DNA of 64,000 nucleotides from Morinoia aosen. Taxonomy: Eukaryota > Arthropoda > Malacostraca > Amphipoda > Talitridae. Positions 22,059 through 32,432 of the stretch are shown here, piece by piece. The notes under the pieces were generated by a model. The model saw only the letters and a list, made by a program, of their open reading frames with translations, searched no databases and was not told the DNA's origin. Every line of letters starts with the position of its first letter. Within the stretch, counting starts at the first letter, position 1. Made by a program: the position numbers and the translations under genes. The stretch covers positions 12,533,501 to 12,597,500 of the forward strand of contig CM059558.1 of NCBI GenBank assembly GCA_030386875.1, written 5' to 3'.

Positions 22059-23261
22059 TTTGCAGCTTGAACTCCGCGATGATCAGCACAAAAATTATTT
22101 TATATATTTTTTCCAAGTCTATCTATTTGCAGTTGCAACTCACACGCACTACACTGAACCTCTAATTTTTACGATAAATACTGGTATCCAAGCATAAACA
22201 CACAAAAAAAAAAAATTTCGGGTGTATCCAAGAGAGGAAATATGAGGGCCCCACTGGCAAAAATTACCGAAATGCGGACTCTCGTGCGTAGGGCATCAAA
22301 TCATAAGTCAGGAGGGAATCTCCTTACCAAATACCGTTAATTAAACGAGTCCTATACCAGCAGAACTTTGCGTAACTATTTACGTTAATCTTTCCCTCAA
22401 TTTGCAATGTTATTCTTGCATAATCATCTCACTGATCCTAGTTCAGCCCACGACACACAAAAATATTATATATTTTCTTTGGACAACCGAATAACTTTTA
22501 TGTGGAGTGTTGATCACTTCCCCAAACACCGATAAGGAGCGACCGACAAAATGCGGACTTGCTACGTATTATTTCTTTCCTAGGGAACACACGAACATTT
22601 AAATGGATGTTTCTACAGACGAATCGTTGGTTTACCCCCAATAACAGAGTAGAATGCCACAATAATATCTATTTGCAAACTAGATTTGCACGAACAATCC
22701 CTAAATTTGCAATCCTGCTCACAACACAATATTCACCCAATATGTACCTAATTTACAACACAGAGAGCACGAGAATCAAATGTCTCTTCCGAAGACATAA
22801 CAAAAAAAATACTATTCTTAAAGAATCTTCGATGCTTCTACTTCTCAGGTGCAGCAATCCCTACCAAATTGAAATGCACTTTCTTTTGGCTTTCTCGCGC
22901 TCAAGGACTGGCTGTAAGGTTTTATGGCTGGGTCCGCTTCTAATCTCACAGAAAATGACACTTCCTGGCTGCACAGCGATATGCGCACTATCTGTTAGGG
23001 GCTACACTCACATGACACACACCGAACAGAGAACAATAAATAAGTAAGAATTTGCAGTTGAAGACATACACAGAAATGAAATGAAATGGTGGTTACTTAC
23101 AGTTTTTTGTTGCTCTTGGACGCCGCTGCCCGCTTGCAGCTCTGGATTGATTGCTTCAGGTTCTTCTCTTCCTCTCACTGTTATTTTCAATCTTTCACCA
23201 CCTAATAGTTCTATTTCCTCCTCTCTCTCTCAGATTGGGATGCTTACACCGCTGGCTCCAC
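22059..23261 (-). other. 5' leader of the gypsy element with primer-binding site
   Basis: About 1.2 kb between the 5' LTR and gag. In element orientation TGGAGCCAGCGGTG begins one base inside the LTR edge at 23262 and is the likely tRNA primer-binding site; I did not assign the tRNA. A donor-like GTAAGTAA lies at 23100 reading on the minus strand. No protein is evident. Confidence 0.6.
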
Positions 23262-24471
23262 TGTATGAGTCGGGTTTTTCTTCCGCACTCTCTATGTTCA
23301 AGAGTTCGTTAGTTCTGTTTCTTTCTGACAGATTCCTCCGGTATGACTTTACGTTACAGGTACGAGAAAGGTAGCGCTGATAGCTGCCACCACGAGGCGT
23401 GTAGATAGCCTCGACTAAAATTAAAGGATTGGTTACGTTAACTCAGATTGTCAATTTGGTAGCGATGGCTTATGGCCGGCACGTGTTTCTTATGCCCCTT
23501 TGAGAGAGATGAGAGAGAGGATATAGATGAGGCCCAGGTTTTTTTTTATTTATGGATGGGAAGGCAAGTACGGATGGCAAGAGCACACGAGGTAAAAACA
23601 ACATATAAATATCGGGGGACAATACGACCATCACCTCACGATCTTCCTTCGATCGATTTCTCACGACAACAGACTGTGTACAAACAGCCAACACACGAGC
23701 CAAGGAATGGGTAACCACCGAAAGTATGAGCCAAGGTAAGCGTATAGCAAACGCTTGAAATCATGCGCCCTCAAAACAAGTCAATGGATTTTCGTTGATC
23801 GTGCCACGCTCTACTCGAACACAGTCTCGAAATTCAACTATTGAAGATATGGGCTTTTACTATCAACTCAAATTCCTAAGTATCAAAACCGGCTGTTCGT
23901 CGTAAACCTCAACTGCACTCTAGAACGTCCGTTCCCGACCACGGCTCTCTACACCGTTCTCAACGATGGCTACCCGCGAAGTCATCTCCGCTCGTCCGAC
24001 ACAACTCCTGCTCGGACAGTGCTCACCCCTCCCAAGGGGGAGGGGGGTCACTGCACGAGCCGGGCAGCAACGGGGAGAGAGGGTTCTGAGCTTCGCCTCC
24101 CCCCACCCAACCGGGGTGCGGCTGGGGGAGAGGGTCGGGTCTCATGCCCCTGCCCGCCTCCCGCTACGGCACATTAAATAAAGGTCGACCGTGACAGCAC
24201 GCTAGATGCAGCTCCGGCTAAAGGTCCCGTGTTTTATTACTGTGTGGCTGTATATGCCCGCGCTTCGAATGATCCCATTTACTACGGGGAGGCATTCTCG
24301 TTTGAGAACGTCTCTCTTATATCTTTCCCAAGACCATAGCACGAAAGCCGGTCGTTATTTTATGACCCGTGTAATCTGAGATCCAGCCTTATGATTAAAT
24401 ATATTCTTTTCGCTCGGCAATGCCAACGATAAAGATGGGATGCATCTGACTTCGTACCCTGACTTTATACA
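23262..24471 (-). repeat. 5' LTR of the young gypsy element
   Basis: 1210 bp, matching 13424-14633 with only about three differences noticed. Promoter-like TATA and poly(A) signals occupy the same relative positions as in the other copy. The flanking base quartet AATA follows at 24472. Confidence 0.95.
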
Positions 24472-24518
24472 AATAGCACGATAATATTTACCTTGTGCAA
24501 AAACAATATATGTATATT

Positions 24519-24551
24519 CAATATATATATATATTGAACACACACTCAAAC

Positions 24552-24583
<32 letters not shown>
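24519..24583. repeat. AT and TG microsatellites
   Basis: A run of AT (about 24519-24534), then AT passing into TG (about 24552-24583). It ends at CGGTCCGTGGATA, a fragment shared with the hairpin at 13325-13422. Confidence 0.85.
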
Positions 24584-24730
24584 CGGTCCGTGGATAGATT
24601 ATAAATCTTCGTATATATATATTTATATACATGATACCGGAACTACTGTATACAAAAGTTAAACTCAGAATTATTCTCTGTATCATACATAAATATATCG
24701 GCCAATGGGCACATTTTTTGGGGCTATGTA

Positions 24731-24850
24731 TTTTTCACATTTCTAAAAGAAGATAGAAACTTAATATAACGAGCAGTTAATGGGATTTTCCGACTCTAAT
24801 TCCTACAACCTAGCCGAATCAACCGTAGGAGTTTCGCAAACGTAGTAAAC
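24731..24850. repeat. Dispersed repeat, partner at 25976-26090
   Basis: Shares CACATTTCT, GATAGAAACT, CCTACAACCTAGCC/CTTACAATCTAGCC and AATCAACCG with the partner in the same orientation. The relation is diverged; ends are not clear. Confidence 0.6.
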
Positions 24851-25975
24851 TTATCACAGAAAGGTCCTGTTCAAAGCAAATATTATATACCAGTCCACCC
24901 CCTTTATTTGAAATAAGAATGAAGGTGAAATGAAAGAAAGGCGGTAAAATATATAAAAAATCAATCTCTCGAGAGTTGATGAGGCCGCGTGAACACGGGC
25001 CGTCCAAATATTAGGACTGGAGCTTGTATCACAGATACGCCAATCAATTCCGTAGAATTACCAAACGCCGTTCAAGGGTCAATTTAGCTCTAGCTTCTCG
25101 GAAGCGAGCATCATTGCTTCGTCTTGCGTTGTTCATCCGATCGTCTTCGGCGTTTTTCTTGCTGTCGAAGGCTTGCTACTTCTCTCTTGCGGTTGGACAC
25201 ATTTCTATCCATGGTGGCCTCTTTTGCGGGAATTTTATTCTGAAATGTCGTCTATTATCTCTTCGGAGCTTTTCAAGAAAATCACGGTTTCGAAAACATT
25301 AACTCAAGTTCCAAAATCTTGGGCTTTATACTAAGTGGTAGCCAGGTTACTGGTCAAACGAATTTAAAACATTTTTTGCATTATCAGTTAAAAATATCAA
25401 AGCAACATGATGAGTTTCAACAGAGAAAGCTTCAAAGAAAATTTCTATTTGTAAAAATTTGCCGATTGCGTATTCTGGATACCATGATATAAGGGAAAGG
25501 GAATTGAATCACTACAGAAAAATAATGCAATAGAATTATTTCTTGTATTTCTTATACTTTATTCTTTGCTATCAAAGCTATCGATTAGAAGAGGGGTCGC
25601 ATGGACGGATGGACGGACTCGGCTCTTATTATTATAGCGATAGTGATATTCGTTTACGGGACTTTTGCAATATTCTTTGGAAAAGAAAATTTCAATTACT
25701 AACGCCACATTTTCACTTGCGCTAAAAAGTTTCAGCGTTTGCCATCCGAGCGAACGCGTTCTTTAATTAAAGCCACGCCATTGCGCTAAGCTCAAATTCC
25801 TATTTAACGAAATGAACCTTTGCTTTTCCCAGCTCCTCATTTTCCCGTGTGAAAAATTTCCATTTTTCTCATTATTTCCTTTTCTCTTTTTTAACGATTT
25901 TCATCGAAGTAGGGGCAAAAAAATATTATTTTAATTTCAGGTAATGAAATTGGATTGGTTGCAGCATGGACCCCT
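24851..25975. other. Non-coding stretch, nothing recognised
   Basis: A 92-codon basic open frame (25024-25302, +) shows no domain. No transposon ends seen. Confidence 0.45.
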
Positions 25976-26172
25976 GCATTTTACACATTTCTTATGGAGG
26001 ATAGAAACTGCTTCGAGCAATAAAGCGCATTTTCAAATTCATTTCTTACAATCTAGCCAAATCAACCGCGGGAATTGCGAAACGCAGTGAACGTGTTAAT
26101 TCTTGGTTGCAGCATCAGAAAATTAATCGTTTTCCAATGCCATGTTTCTGAAACTGTTCTTGAAAAAATTAT
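25976..26172. repeat. Two adjoining dispersed-repeat fragments
   Basis: 25976-26090 pairs with 24731-24850, and 26100-26172 pairs with 12009-12076. Their adjacency suggests a mosaic of old elements next to the MITE at 26210. Confidence 0.5.
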
Positions 26173-26209
26173 ACCATTCTCGTTTAAACAGTTAAATTTA
26201 TTTGAAAGG

Positions 26210-26438
26210 TTAACAGTTTGACTGCGATGCGAGCCGTTGGTGGGTCGTGCTCATGTTTTTCCTGCTGCGAAATGACCCACCGATGGTCGTTTGAATTAGT
26301 TTTAACAATTTTTTAGAATTATTGGTATTTAATGGACCCAGTTAATGTTTGGGATTCATGAAATTGCATGCAATTTTTTACTTTAAATTTCAGTTGAATA
26401 CTGAATTCCAGTTTAACCCATCGCAGTCAACGTGTTAA
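26210..26438 (+). mobile_element. TTAA-type MITE (piggyBac-like)
   Basis: TTAA lies at both ends. The left end TTAACAGTTTGACTGCGATG and the inverse complement of the right end TTAACACGTTGACTGCGATG match at 18 of 20 positions. It is 229 bp and non-coding. TTAA duplication is the hallmark of piggyBac-type insertion. A GACCCACCGATGG-type block lies near the left end. Related copies: 9768-9998, 30007-30228, 59392-59604, 60331-60563. Confidence 0.8.
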
Positions 26439-26542
26439 ATTAAAAAACTTTGCACACTAAAGTCTATTTAAAAAAATAAGTGAACTAATAGAAATGCAAT
26501 TCATTTACACCGCTACGTAAATGATCAATTTTAAGTGTGGTA

Positions 26543-26921
26543 CACAAATGTACCAATACTACAACATCACTAAAACATCACAGATGTACCAACACTAAAG
26601 CATCCCTAATACATTACAGATATACCAATACCACAACATCCCTAAAACATCACAGATGTACCAACACTAAAGCATCCCTAATACATTACAGATATACCAA
26701 TACTACAACATCCCTAAAACATCACAGATGTACCAACACTAAAGCATCCCTAAAACATCACAGATGTACCAACACTGAAGCATCCCTAATACATTACAGA
26801 TATACCAATACTACAACATCCCTAAAACATCACAGATGTACCAACACTACAGCATCCCTAATACATTACAGATATACCAATTCTAAAACATCCCTAAAAC
26901 ATCACAGATGAACGAACACTA
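26543..26921. repeat. 36-bp minisatellite (72-bp higher order) abutting the Side exon
   Basis: About 10.5 units alternate between two 36-bp types, one with ATGTACCAACACTAAAGC and one with ATATACCAATACTACAAC. Every unit contains ACATCACAG or ACATTACAG, resembling the real acceptor ACAACATCGCAG that follows at 26937-26948. The period divides by three, so a periodic 124-codon frame stays open. Confidence 0.9.
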
Positions 26922-26948
26922 AAAAAAACGTTTCTTACAACATCGCAG

Positions 26949-27157
26949 CGTGGACGGTCGCACTACCCCGCTGCTGCACGCGCAGCACTGGCAAGACAGC
27001 AGCCTGCTCATCTCGAGGGCGCACTTCAACATCGGCCGCGTGCCCCCGGCGCTGGTGCTGCACGCCGTCAGCAGGGCCGACCAGGGCCTCTACCGCTGCC
27101 GCGTCGACTTCAGGCGCTCGCGCTCCCGCAACTTGAGGATCAAGCTCGACATTGTCG
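26949..27157 (+). CDS. side-like: Internal exon of a Sidestep-family immunoglobulin cell-surface protein
   Basis: The exon encodes the second half of an Ig V-set domain. Seen: LHAQHW, a middle strand (SRAHFNIG), and ADQGLYRCRVDF with the D-x-G-x-Y-x-C motif, then RRSRSRNLRIKLDIV as strand G. YRCRVDF and the SxxRN context are characteristic of Sidestep proteins, transmembrane Ig molecules that in Drosophila guide motor axons through Beaten path receptors. The left border is CATCGCAG at 26941-26948, leaving one base to complete a codon. The right border is G followed by GTCAGT at 27158, leaving one base over. A copy of this border at 27408 has GTGAGT, supporting the donor choice over GTAAGG at 27162. 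The exon is GC-rich against AT-rich surroundings and has no stop. Length 209 nt. No other exon of the gene was recognised, so both introns would be very long. Which Side paralog it is cannot be told. Confidence 0.8.
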
Positions 27158-28350
27158 GTCAGTAAGGGTGTTGCTCTTTTGAAAATTGAAGGTTTTGCAG
27201 AGTTGGGAGTTTATATTAAATTTGGGTTAATATAGAATTAAGGTCGGCGTTGTGGGTGAGTGCGGGTGTTGGTGTTTTTTTGAGAATAGAAGTTAGATTG
27301 AAATTTTTATAGAGTTGGTAGCTTAGGTTAAAATTGGGTTACTGCAGCGTTGAGACTTACTATTAGCTCGCGGTCCGGCAACTTGCGGATCAAGCTCGAC
27401 ATTGTCGGTGAGTGCGGACACTGGTTTTTTGAGCTTTTAAGTTTTTGTAGAGTTGGGACTATAGGGTAAAACTGTGTTATTGTAGAATCAAGCTCGGCAT
27501 TGTTGGTCAGTGCGGGCGTTGGCTTTTTGAAAATTGAAGTTATATTGAAGTTCTTATAGAGTTAAGACTTCAGATTAATACTGGGTTATTACAGGGCTGA
27601 GACTCTATATTATAAGAAATGGGATATTACAGTATTGAGAGTCTATATTAAAACTGGGTTGTTACGGAGTTGAGACTTTAAATTAAAACTGGGTTATTAC
27701 AGTGTTGACACTCTATATTAATAGTAGGCTATTAAAGAATTAAGCAAGACAGTGTGAGTGAGTGCGGGCGATTGTTTTTTGAAAATTGAATTTTTTGTAA
27801 AGTTGGACTTTATATAAAACTGGGTGCTTACAGAGTAAAGCTCTGTAATGAAGGTGAGTGCGTGAGTTTTTTTTTTTAAATTGAGTTATTTTAGAGAGTT
27901 AATACTTTAATATAAAACTGGATTCATGCTGAATTGAGCTCAACGTTGTGGGTAAGTGCTTGCGCATCGATTTTAAAAATTGGAATGCAACCCAGATTTG
28001 AGAATTTGTACTAAATCTGGATTCTTACTAAGTTGAATTCCCAAACTAAAACTTGCTTCTTACAGTGTTGAGATTTTAGAATAAAATTGAATTCTTTCAG
28101 AATAAATCATCACCTTATGTATGAGTGAAAACGTTTCATTTTATATAAATACATTTGTTCTTAAGTTGAGACTTACGAACAAATTCATTTATATAAGAAC
28201 AAACCATTTACACGAGAAAAAATCCATTTATATTTATAGATCAAAATTCGACATTATAAGTGAGTGCTTGCCTTTTTATTTTATGAATAGATTTATTTTT
28301 AGGGAGTTGAAAACGCATCTTAAGCATGCAACTTGAGTTGACAGGTGAGT
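27158..28350 (+). repeat. Tandem array of decayed exon-tail/donor modules
   Basis: Eight modules follow the exon. Each has a 20-nt segment related to the exon's last 20 nt (GATCAAGCTCGACATTGTCG), bounded on the right by a GTGAGT-like donor and, in most, on the left by AG. Donors start at 27256, 27408, 27506, 27758, 27854, 27952, 28260 and 28345. AG precedes the 20-nt segment at 27236, 27486, 27738, 27834, 28240 and 28325; at 27932 it reads TG. Spacers are often 76-78 bp and carry TTTTTTGAAAATTGAA and GGGTTATTACAG blocks, so the array seems to come from repeated duplication of the exon-intron border. Confidence 0.8.
27348..27407 (+). other. Candidate 60-nt cassette mini-exon of the Side-like gene
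   Basis: CTGCAG precedes 27348 and GTGAGT follows 27407. The last 42 nt match the end of the upstream exon (27116-27157) at 39 positions. Read in the phase left by that exon, the 60 nt contain no stop and repeat the strand-G residues SRSGNLRIKLDIV. Length 60 keeps phase. If used, it would add 20 residues after the Ig domain. It may equally be a non-functional duplication; there is no expression evidence here. Confidence 0.35.
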
Positions 28351-28517
28351 ATTTTGGTTATTTCTCCTGAAAATATTTTTTCTTAAGAAGCTGAGAACGT
28401 AAAAGTGGGTCTCTACTGTTAAACAGTAAAATTCAGATTTAAAAATTTCAGACCGAAGCTCAGACATTCAACTTGGAATGTAACGGGACATTATTGGAAA
28501 TTTAAGATAGAGCACAA

Positions 28518-28800
28518 AATATTTTCATTTCACCATTTCATGATAGAAATTAGCACTTATCCACCGTTATACTATAATTCCAGTACTTTCATATCACCAT
28601 TTCGACACAAAAATTGTCATTTATTAATCCTTATATTATTATTATTATTATTATTTCAGCATTTTCACTTCACCATTTCAAGACAAATGAGCATTTATTC
28701 ATTATTATATCATTATTTCAATATTTTCAAATCACCATTTCGGCAGAAAAATTAGCGTTTGTTCACCATTATATTACTATTTCAATACTTTCATTCTCCA
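28518..28800. repeat. Tandem repeat, about 60-75 bp unit, 4-5 copies
   Basis: Units share TTTCAATATTTTCA, TCACCATTTCG and a TTAGCRTTTRTTCACC-like block. One unit holds an ATT microsatellite. Confidence 0.7.
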
Positions 28801-29502
28801 TTATCATCGGTTTTTGTGAGATTGACGTCTAGATCCTATAACTAAGCCAAGCATCCAGTTAGCACAATTCGAACAATTTCCTTTATACATGGATAATAAC
28901 TTTATCTTATGAACCCGATTCCCTTACAAACCTATTTTTAATTCTTGTTCTATTTATTTCCTTAAGCATCGAGATTAAATTCGTAATTCTATCAGAAGTC
29001 TCGAAGTTTGGACGAGCTATGTAGAAAAAGAAACAAATTAGAATTAAAATAATCAGGCAATTTTTACCATTTATAATTGTTTACGGATTCTGAAGCCAGC
29101 AGTTATTGTCAGTAACGATTCTATCGAAGCTATGGCAAAAATATACTATTTCAATTTCAGGTGATGAAATCAGGATTGGTTATCTACTTAAGAACAACAG
29201 TCAGTTCTTTTCCGATATTGTTGAGTTTTTTAGAAATGGTCAAGTAGCATAATTTCAATCAAAATAGATAAAAACTGAGCAATTAAAAGGCCTTGTTTGC
29301 ACTTAAAAAATATTACTAAATTTTTCATGACCACGTCAATGCTTAAATGTCTCCTTTGTTTTATTTAATTTTAGATAACAAAAATAAAAAACTCTTAGCT
29401 TTTGAAGGAGTACTAATGCATGAACAGAGGCAAATAATGACATTAAGTGTCGTAACATTAGCTGCCAACTTTATATTAAATTTCATACTTCAGTTTTTAA
29501 AG
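28801..29502. other. Non-coding stretch, nothing recognised
   Basis: AT-rich sequence without a clear exon, repeat or element end. Confidence 0.45.
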
Positions 29503-29765
29503 TAAAATATAGAACATTAGTCTAAGACTTTACCAGAAAAGGTTAAAATCCCTTTTAACTAAACATTTTATTTTCTAAGTTTCAATGAAAATAGAACACC
29601 AGTCTAAGACTCTTATACCGGCATAGAAGAGTTTAAAATCCCTTTTAATTAAACGTTTTATGTGTTAAGTTAAAAAATAGAACACCAGTCAAAGACTCTT
29701 ATACCTACATAGAAGAGTTTAAAATCCCTTTTAATTAAACGTTTTATTTCCTATGTTTCAATCAA
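29503..29765. repeat. Tandem repeat, about 88-90 bp unit, 3 copies
   Basis: Units share AATAGAACACCAGTC, AAGACTCTTATACC, GAAGAGTTTAAAATCCC and TTAAACGTTTTAT. Copies two and three are the most alike. Confidence 0.85.
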
Positions 29766-30006
29766 AAGACCGACAACAACGTAGCAATAAAAAGTCACTT
29801 CATTAAAATCGGATCACAGTCAACTTCTCAGAACTGTTGACGCGTTGAACTTGTACAAAGTTGAACGAAGCAACAACACCTACTTTCATGTCGCCGGACG
29901 ATGGAAAATGAGAACTGGAAACCGTAAAAAGTGAGTTGAATTAAGTGTTCTTTTCGCATCTCCGAGCCGAGTCTCTGCTGATGGGAAGCCTTCTTTAAAT
30001 AACAAG

Positions 30007-30228
30007 TTAAGCGTGGCTGCCAAATCTGATGTTCAATATTATTCAACTCAAATTGGAGTTAATTCTAGAGATCGATTTTGAAAATAATGAACATAAAATA
30101 GATCACGCCTTCACTTAGTTTTCATTTAGCACTTATCGACATAGAGTTAGTGACTGCTGGTCGGTCAGTAGCGTCACGAAAATCCCCTTAGTGACCACCG
30201 GTGGGTCACGTCGCGTTTAAAGTTGTAA
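30007..30228 (-). mobile_element. TTAA-type MITE with CCACCGGTGG core
   Basis: About 222 bp in reverse orientation relative to 60331-60563. Shared blocks on the plus strand are CAACTCAAATT, GCACTTATCGA, ACTGCTGGTCGGTCAGTAG and GACCACCGGTGGGTCACG. The left TTAA is present; the right end is TGTAA, slightly decayed. Confidence 0.7.
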
Positions 30229-30408
30229 ATAATTGCTAGCCTTCAAGGAGACTGTCAATTTAAGGTTCATAGACGTGTTCTGCTGCGTTGTATTGACATG
30301 TGGAGTATAATTAACTTTCTGGAGCGAAGTGCAGTTTAAAGAGGCACTTTTAAACTTCTCTCGCAGCACTTCTTGCGTAATAAGGAGGTGTTCAAATAAG
30401 CAGGTGCG

Positions 30409-32432
30409 AGTACGAACGAGTACGCACCAGTACGCACAAGTAAGCACAAGTACGCACCAGTACGCACCCGTACGCACCAGTACGCACCAGTACGCACCAG
30501 TACGCACAAGTACGCACCAGTACGCACAGGTATGCACCAGTACGCACCAGTACGCACCAGTACGCACCAGTACACACCAGTACGCACCAGTACGCACCAG
30601 TACGCACAAGTATGCACAAGTACGCACCAGTACGCACAGGAACGCACCAGTACGCACCAGTACGCACCAGTACGCACCAGTACGCACCAGTACGCACCAG
30701 TACGCACCACTACACACCAGTACGCACCAGTACGCACCAGTACGCACCAGTACGCACAAGTAAGCACAAGTACGCACCAGTACGCACAAGTAAGCACCAG
30801 TACGCACCAGTACGCACCAGTACGAACCAGTACGCACCAGTACGCATGACTACACACCAGTACGCACCAGTACGCACCAGTACGCACAAGTAAGCACCAT
30901 TACGCACCAGTACGCACAAGTAAGCGCAAGTACGCACCAGTACGCACAAGTAAGCACCAGTACGCACCAGTACGCACCAGTACGCATCAGTACGCACCAG
31001 TACGCACCAGTACGAACAAGTGAGCACAAGTACGCACCAGTACGCACAAGTAAGCACCAGTACGCACCAGTACGCACCAGTACACACCAGTACGCACCAG
31101 TATGCACCAGTACGCACAAGTAAGCACAAGTACGCACCAGTACGCACAAGTAAGCACCAGTACGCACCAGTACGCACCAGTACGCACCACTACGCACCAG
31201 TACGCACCAGTACGCACAAGTAAGCACAAGTACGCACCAGTACGCACAAGTAAGCACAAGTACTCACCAGTACGCACAAGTAAGCACCAGTACGCACCAC
31301 TACGCACCAGTACGCACCAGTACGCACCAGTACGCACCAGTACGCACAAGTAAGCACAAGTACGCACCAGTATGCACCAGTACGCACAAGTAAGCACAAG
31401 TACGCACCAGTACGCACAAGTACGCACCAGTACACACCAGTACGCACCAGTATACACCAGTACGCACCAGTATACACCAGTACGCACCAGTACGCACCAG
31501 TACGCACCAGTACGCACCAGTACGCACAAGTAAGCACAAGTACGCACCAGTACGCACCACTACGCACCAGTACGCACCAGTACGCAACAGTACGCACAAG
31601 TAAGCACAAGTACGCACCAGTACGCACCAGTACGCACCAGTACGCACAAGTAAGCACAAGTACGCACCAGTACGCACAAGTACGCACCAGTACACACCAG
31701 TACACACCAGTACGCACCATCACGCACCAGCACGCACCAGTACGCACCACTACGCACCAGTACGCACCAGTACGCACCAGTACGCACCAGTACGCACCAC
31801 TACGCACCAGTACGCACAAGTAAGCACAAGTTAGCACAAGTACGCACCAGTACGCACCAGTACACATCAGTACGCACCAGTTCGCACCAGTACGCACAAG
31901 TAAGCACAAGTACGCACCAGTAGGCACCAGTACACACCAGTACGCACCAATACGCACCAGTACGCACAAGTAAGCACAAGTAAGCGCAAGTAAGCACAAG
32001 TAAGCACAAGTACGCACCAGTACGCACCAGTACACACCAGTACGCACCAGTACGCACCAGTACACACAAGTAAGCACAAGTAAGCACAAGTAAGCACAAG
32101 TACGCACCAGTACGCACCAGTACACACCAGTACGCACCAGTTCGCACCAGTACGCACAAGTAAGCACAAGTACGCACCAGTACGCACCAGTACACACCAG
32201 TACGCACCAATACGCACCAGTACGCACAAGTAAGCACAAGTAAGCGCAAGTAAGCACAAGTAAGCACAAGTACGCACCAGTACGCACCAGTACACACCAG
32301 TACGCACCAGTACGCACCAGTACGCACAAGTAAGCGCAAGTAAGCACGAGTAAGCACAAGTAAGCACAAGTAAGCACAAGTACGCACCAGTACGCACCAC
32401 TACGCACCAGTACGCACCAGGACGCACCAGTA
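30409..32432. repeat. 10-bp minisatellite, about 200 copies
   Basis: The core GTACGCACCA repeats over 2 kb with almost no phase slip. The main variants are GTAAGCACAA, TACACACCAG and TATGCACCAG. Because 10 is not a multiple of three, each frame reads a 10-residue period, and the stop-free combinations give long overlapping open frames on both strands (for example GAYWCVLVRT periods on the minus strand). These are artefacts of the repeat and not proteins. Confidence 0.97.

Larger units (their letters stand above)
13424..24471 (-). mobile_element. Young, nearly whole Ty3/gypsy LTR retrotransposon
   Basis: An 11,048-bp fossil element in reverse orientation. Both LTRs (13424-14633 and 23262-24471) are 1210 bp, begin TGTATGAGTC and end TTTATACA on the plus strand. 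They differ at about three positions that I noticed, so insertion was recent. The 4-bp sequence AATA occurs on both sides (13420-13423 and 24472-24475) as a target-site duplication. On the minus strand the order is 5' LTR, leader, gag, pol (PR-RT-RH-IN), a long 3' region and a polypurine tract (GTGGAGGAAGGG) touching the 3' LTR. It looks nearly whole, with about one interruption. I see no clear envelope gene. The protein order and a 4-bp duplication fit Ty3/gypsy; clade is unassigned. Confidence 0.95.

Noticed and set aside
26537-26911. 124-codon repetitive frame
   Set aside because: Product of a 36-bp minisatellite; the period divides by three.
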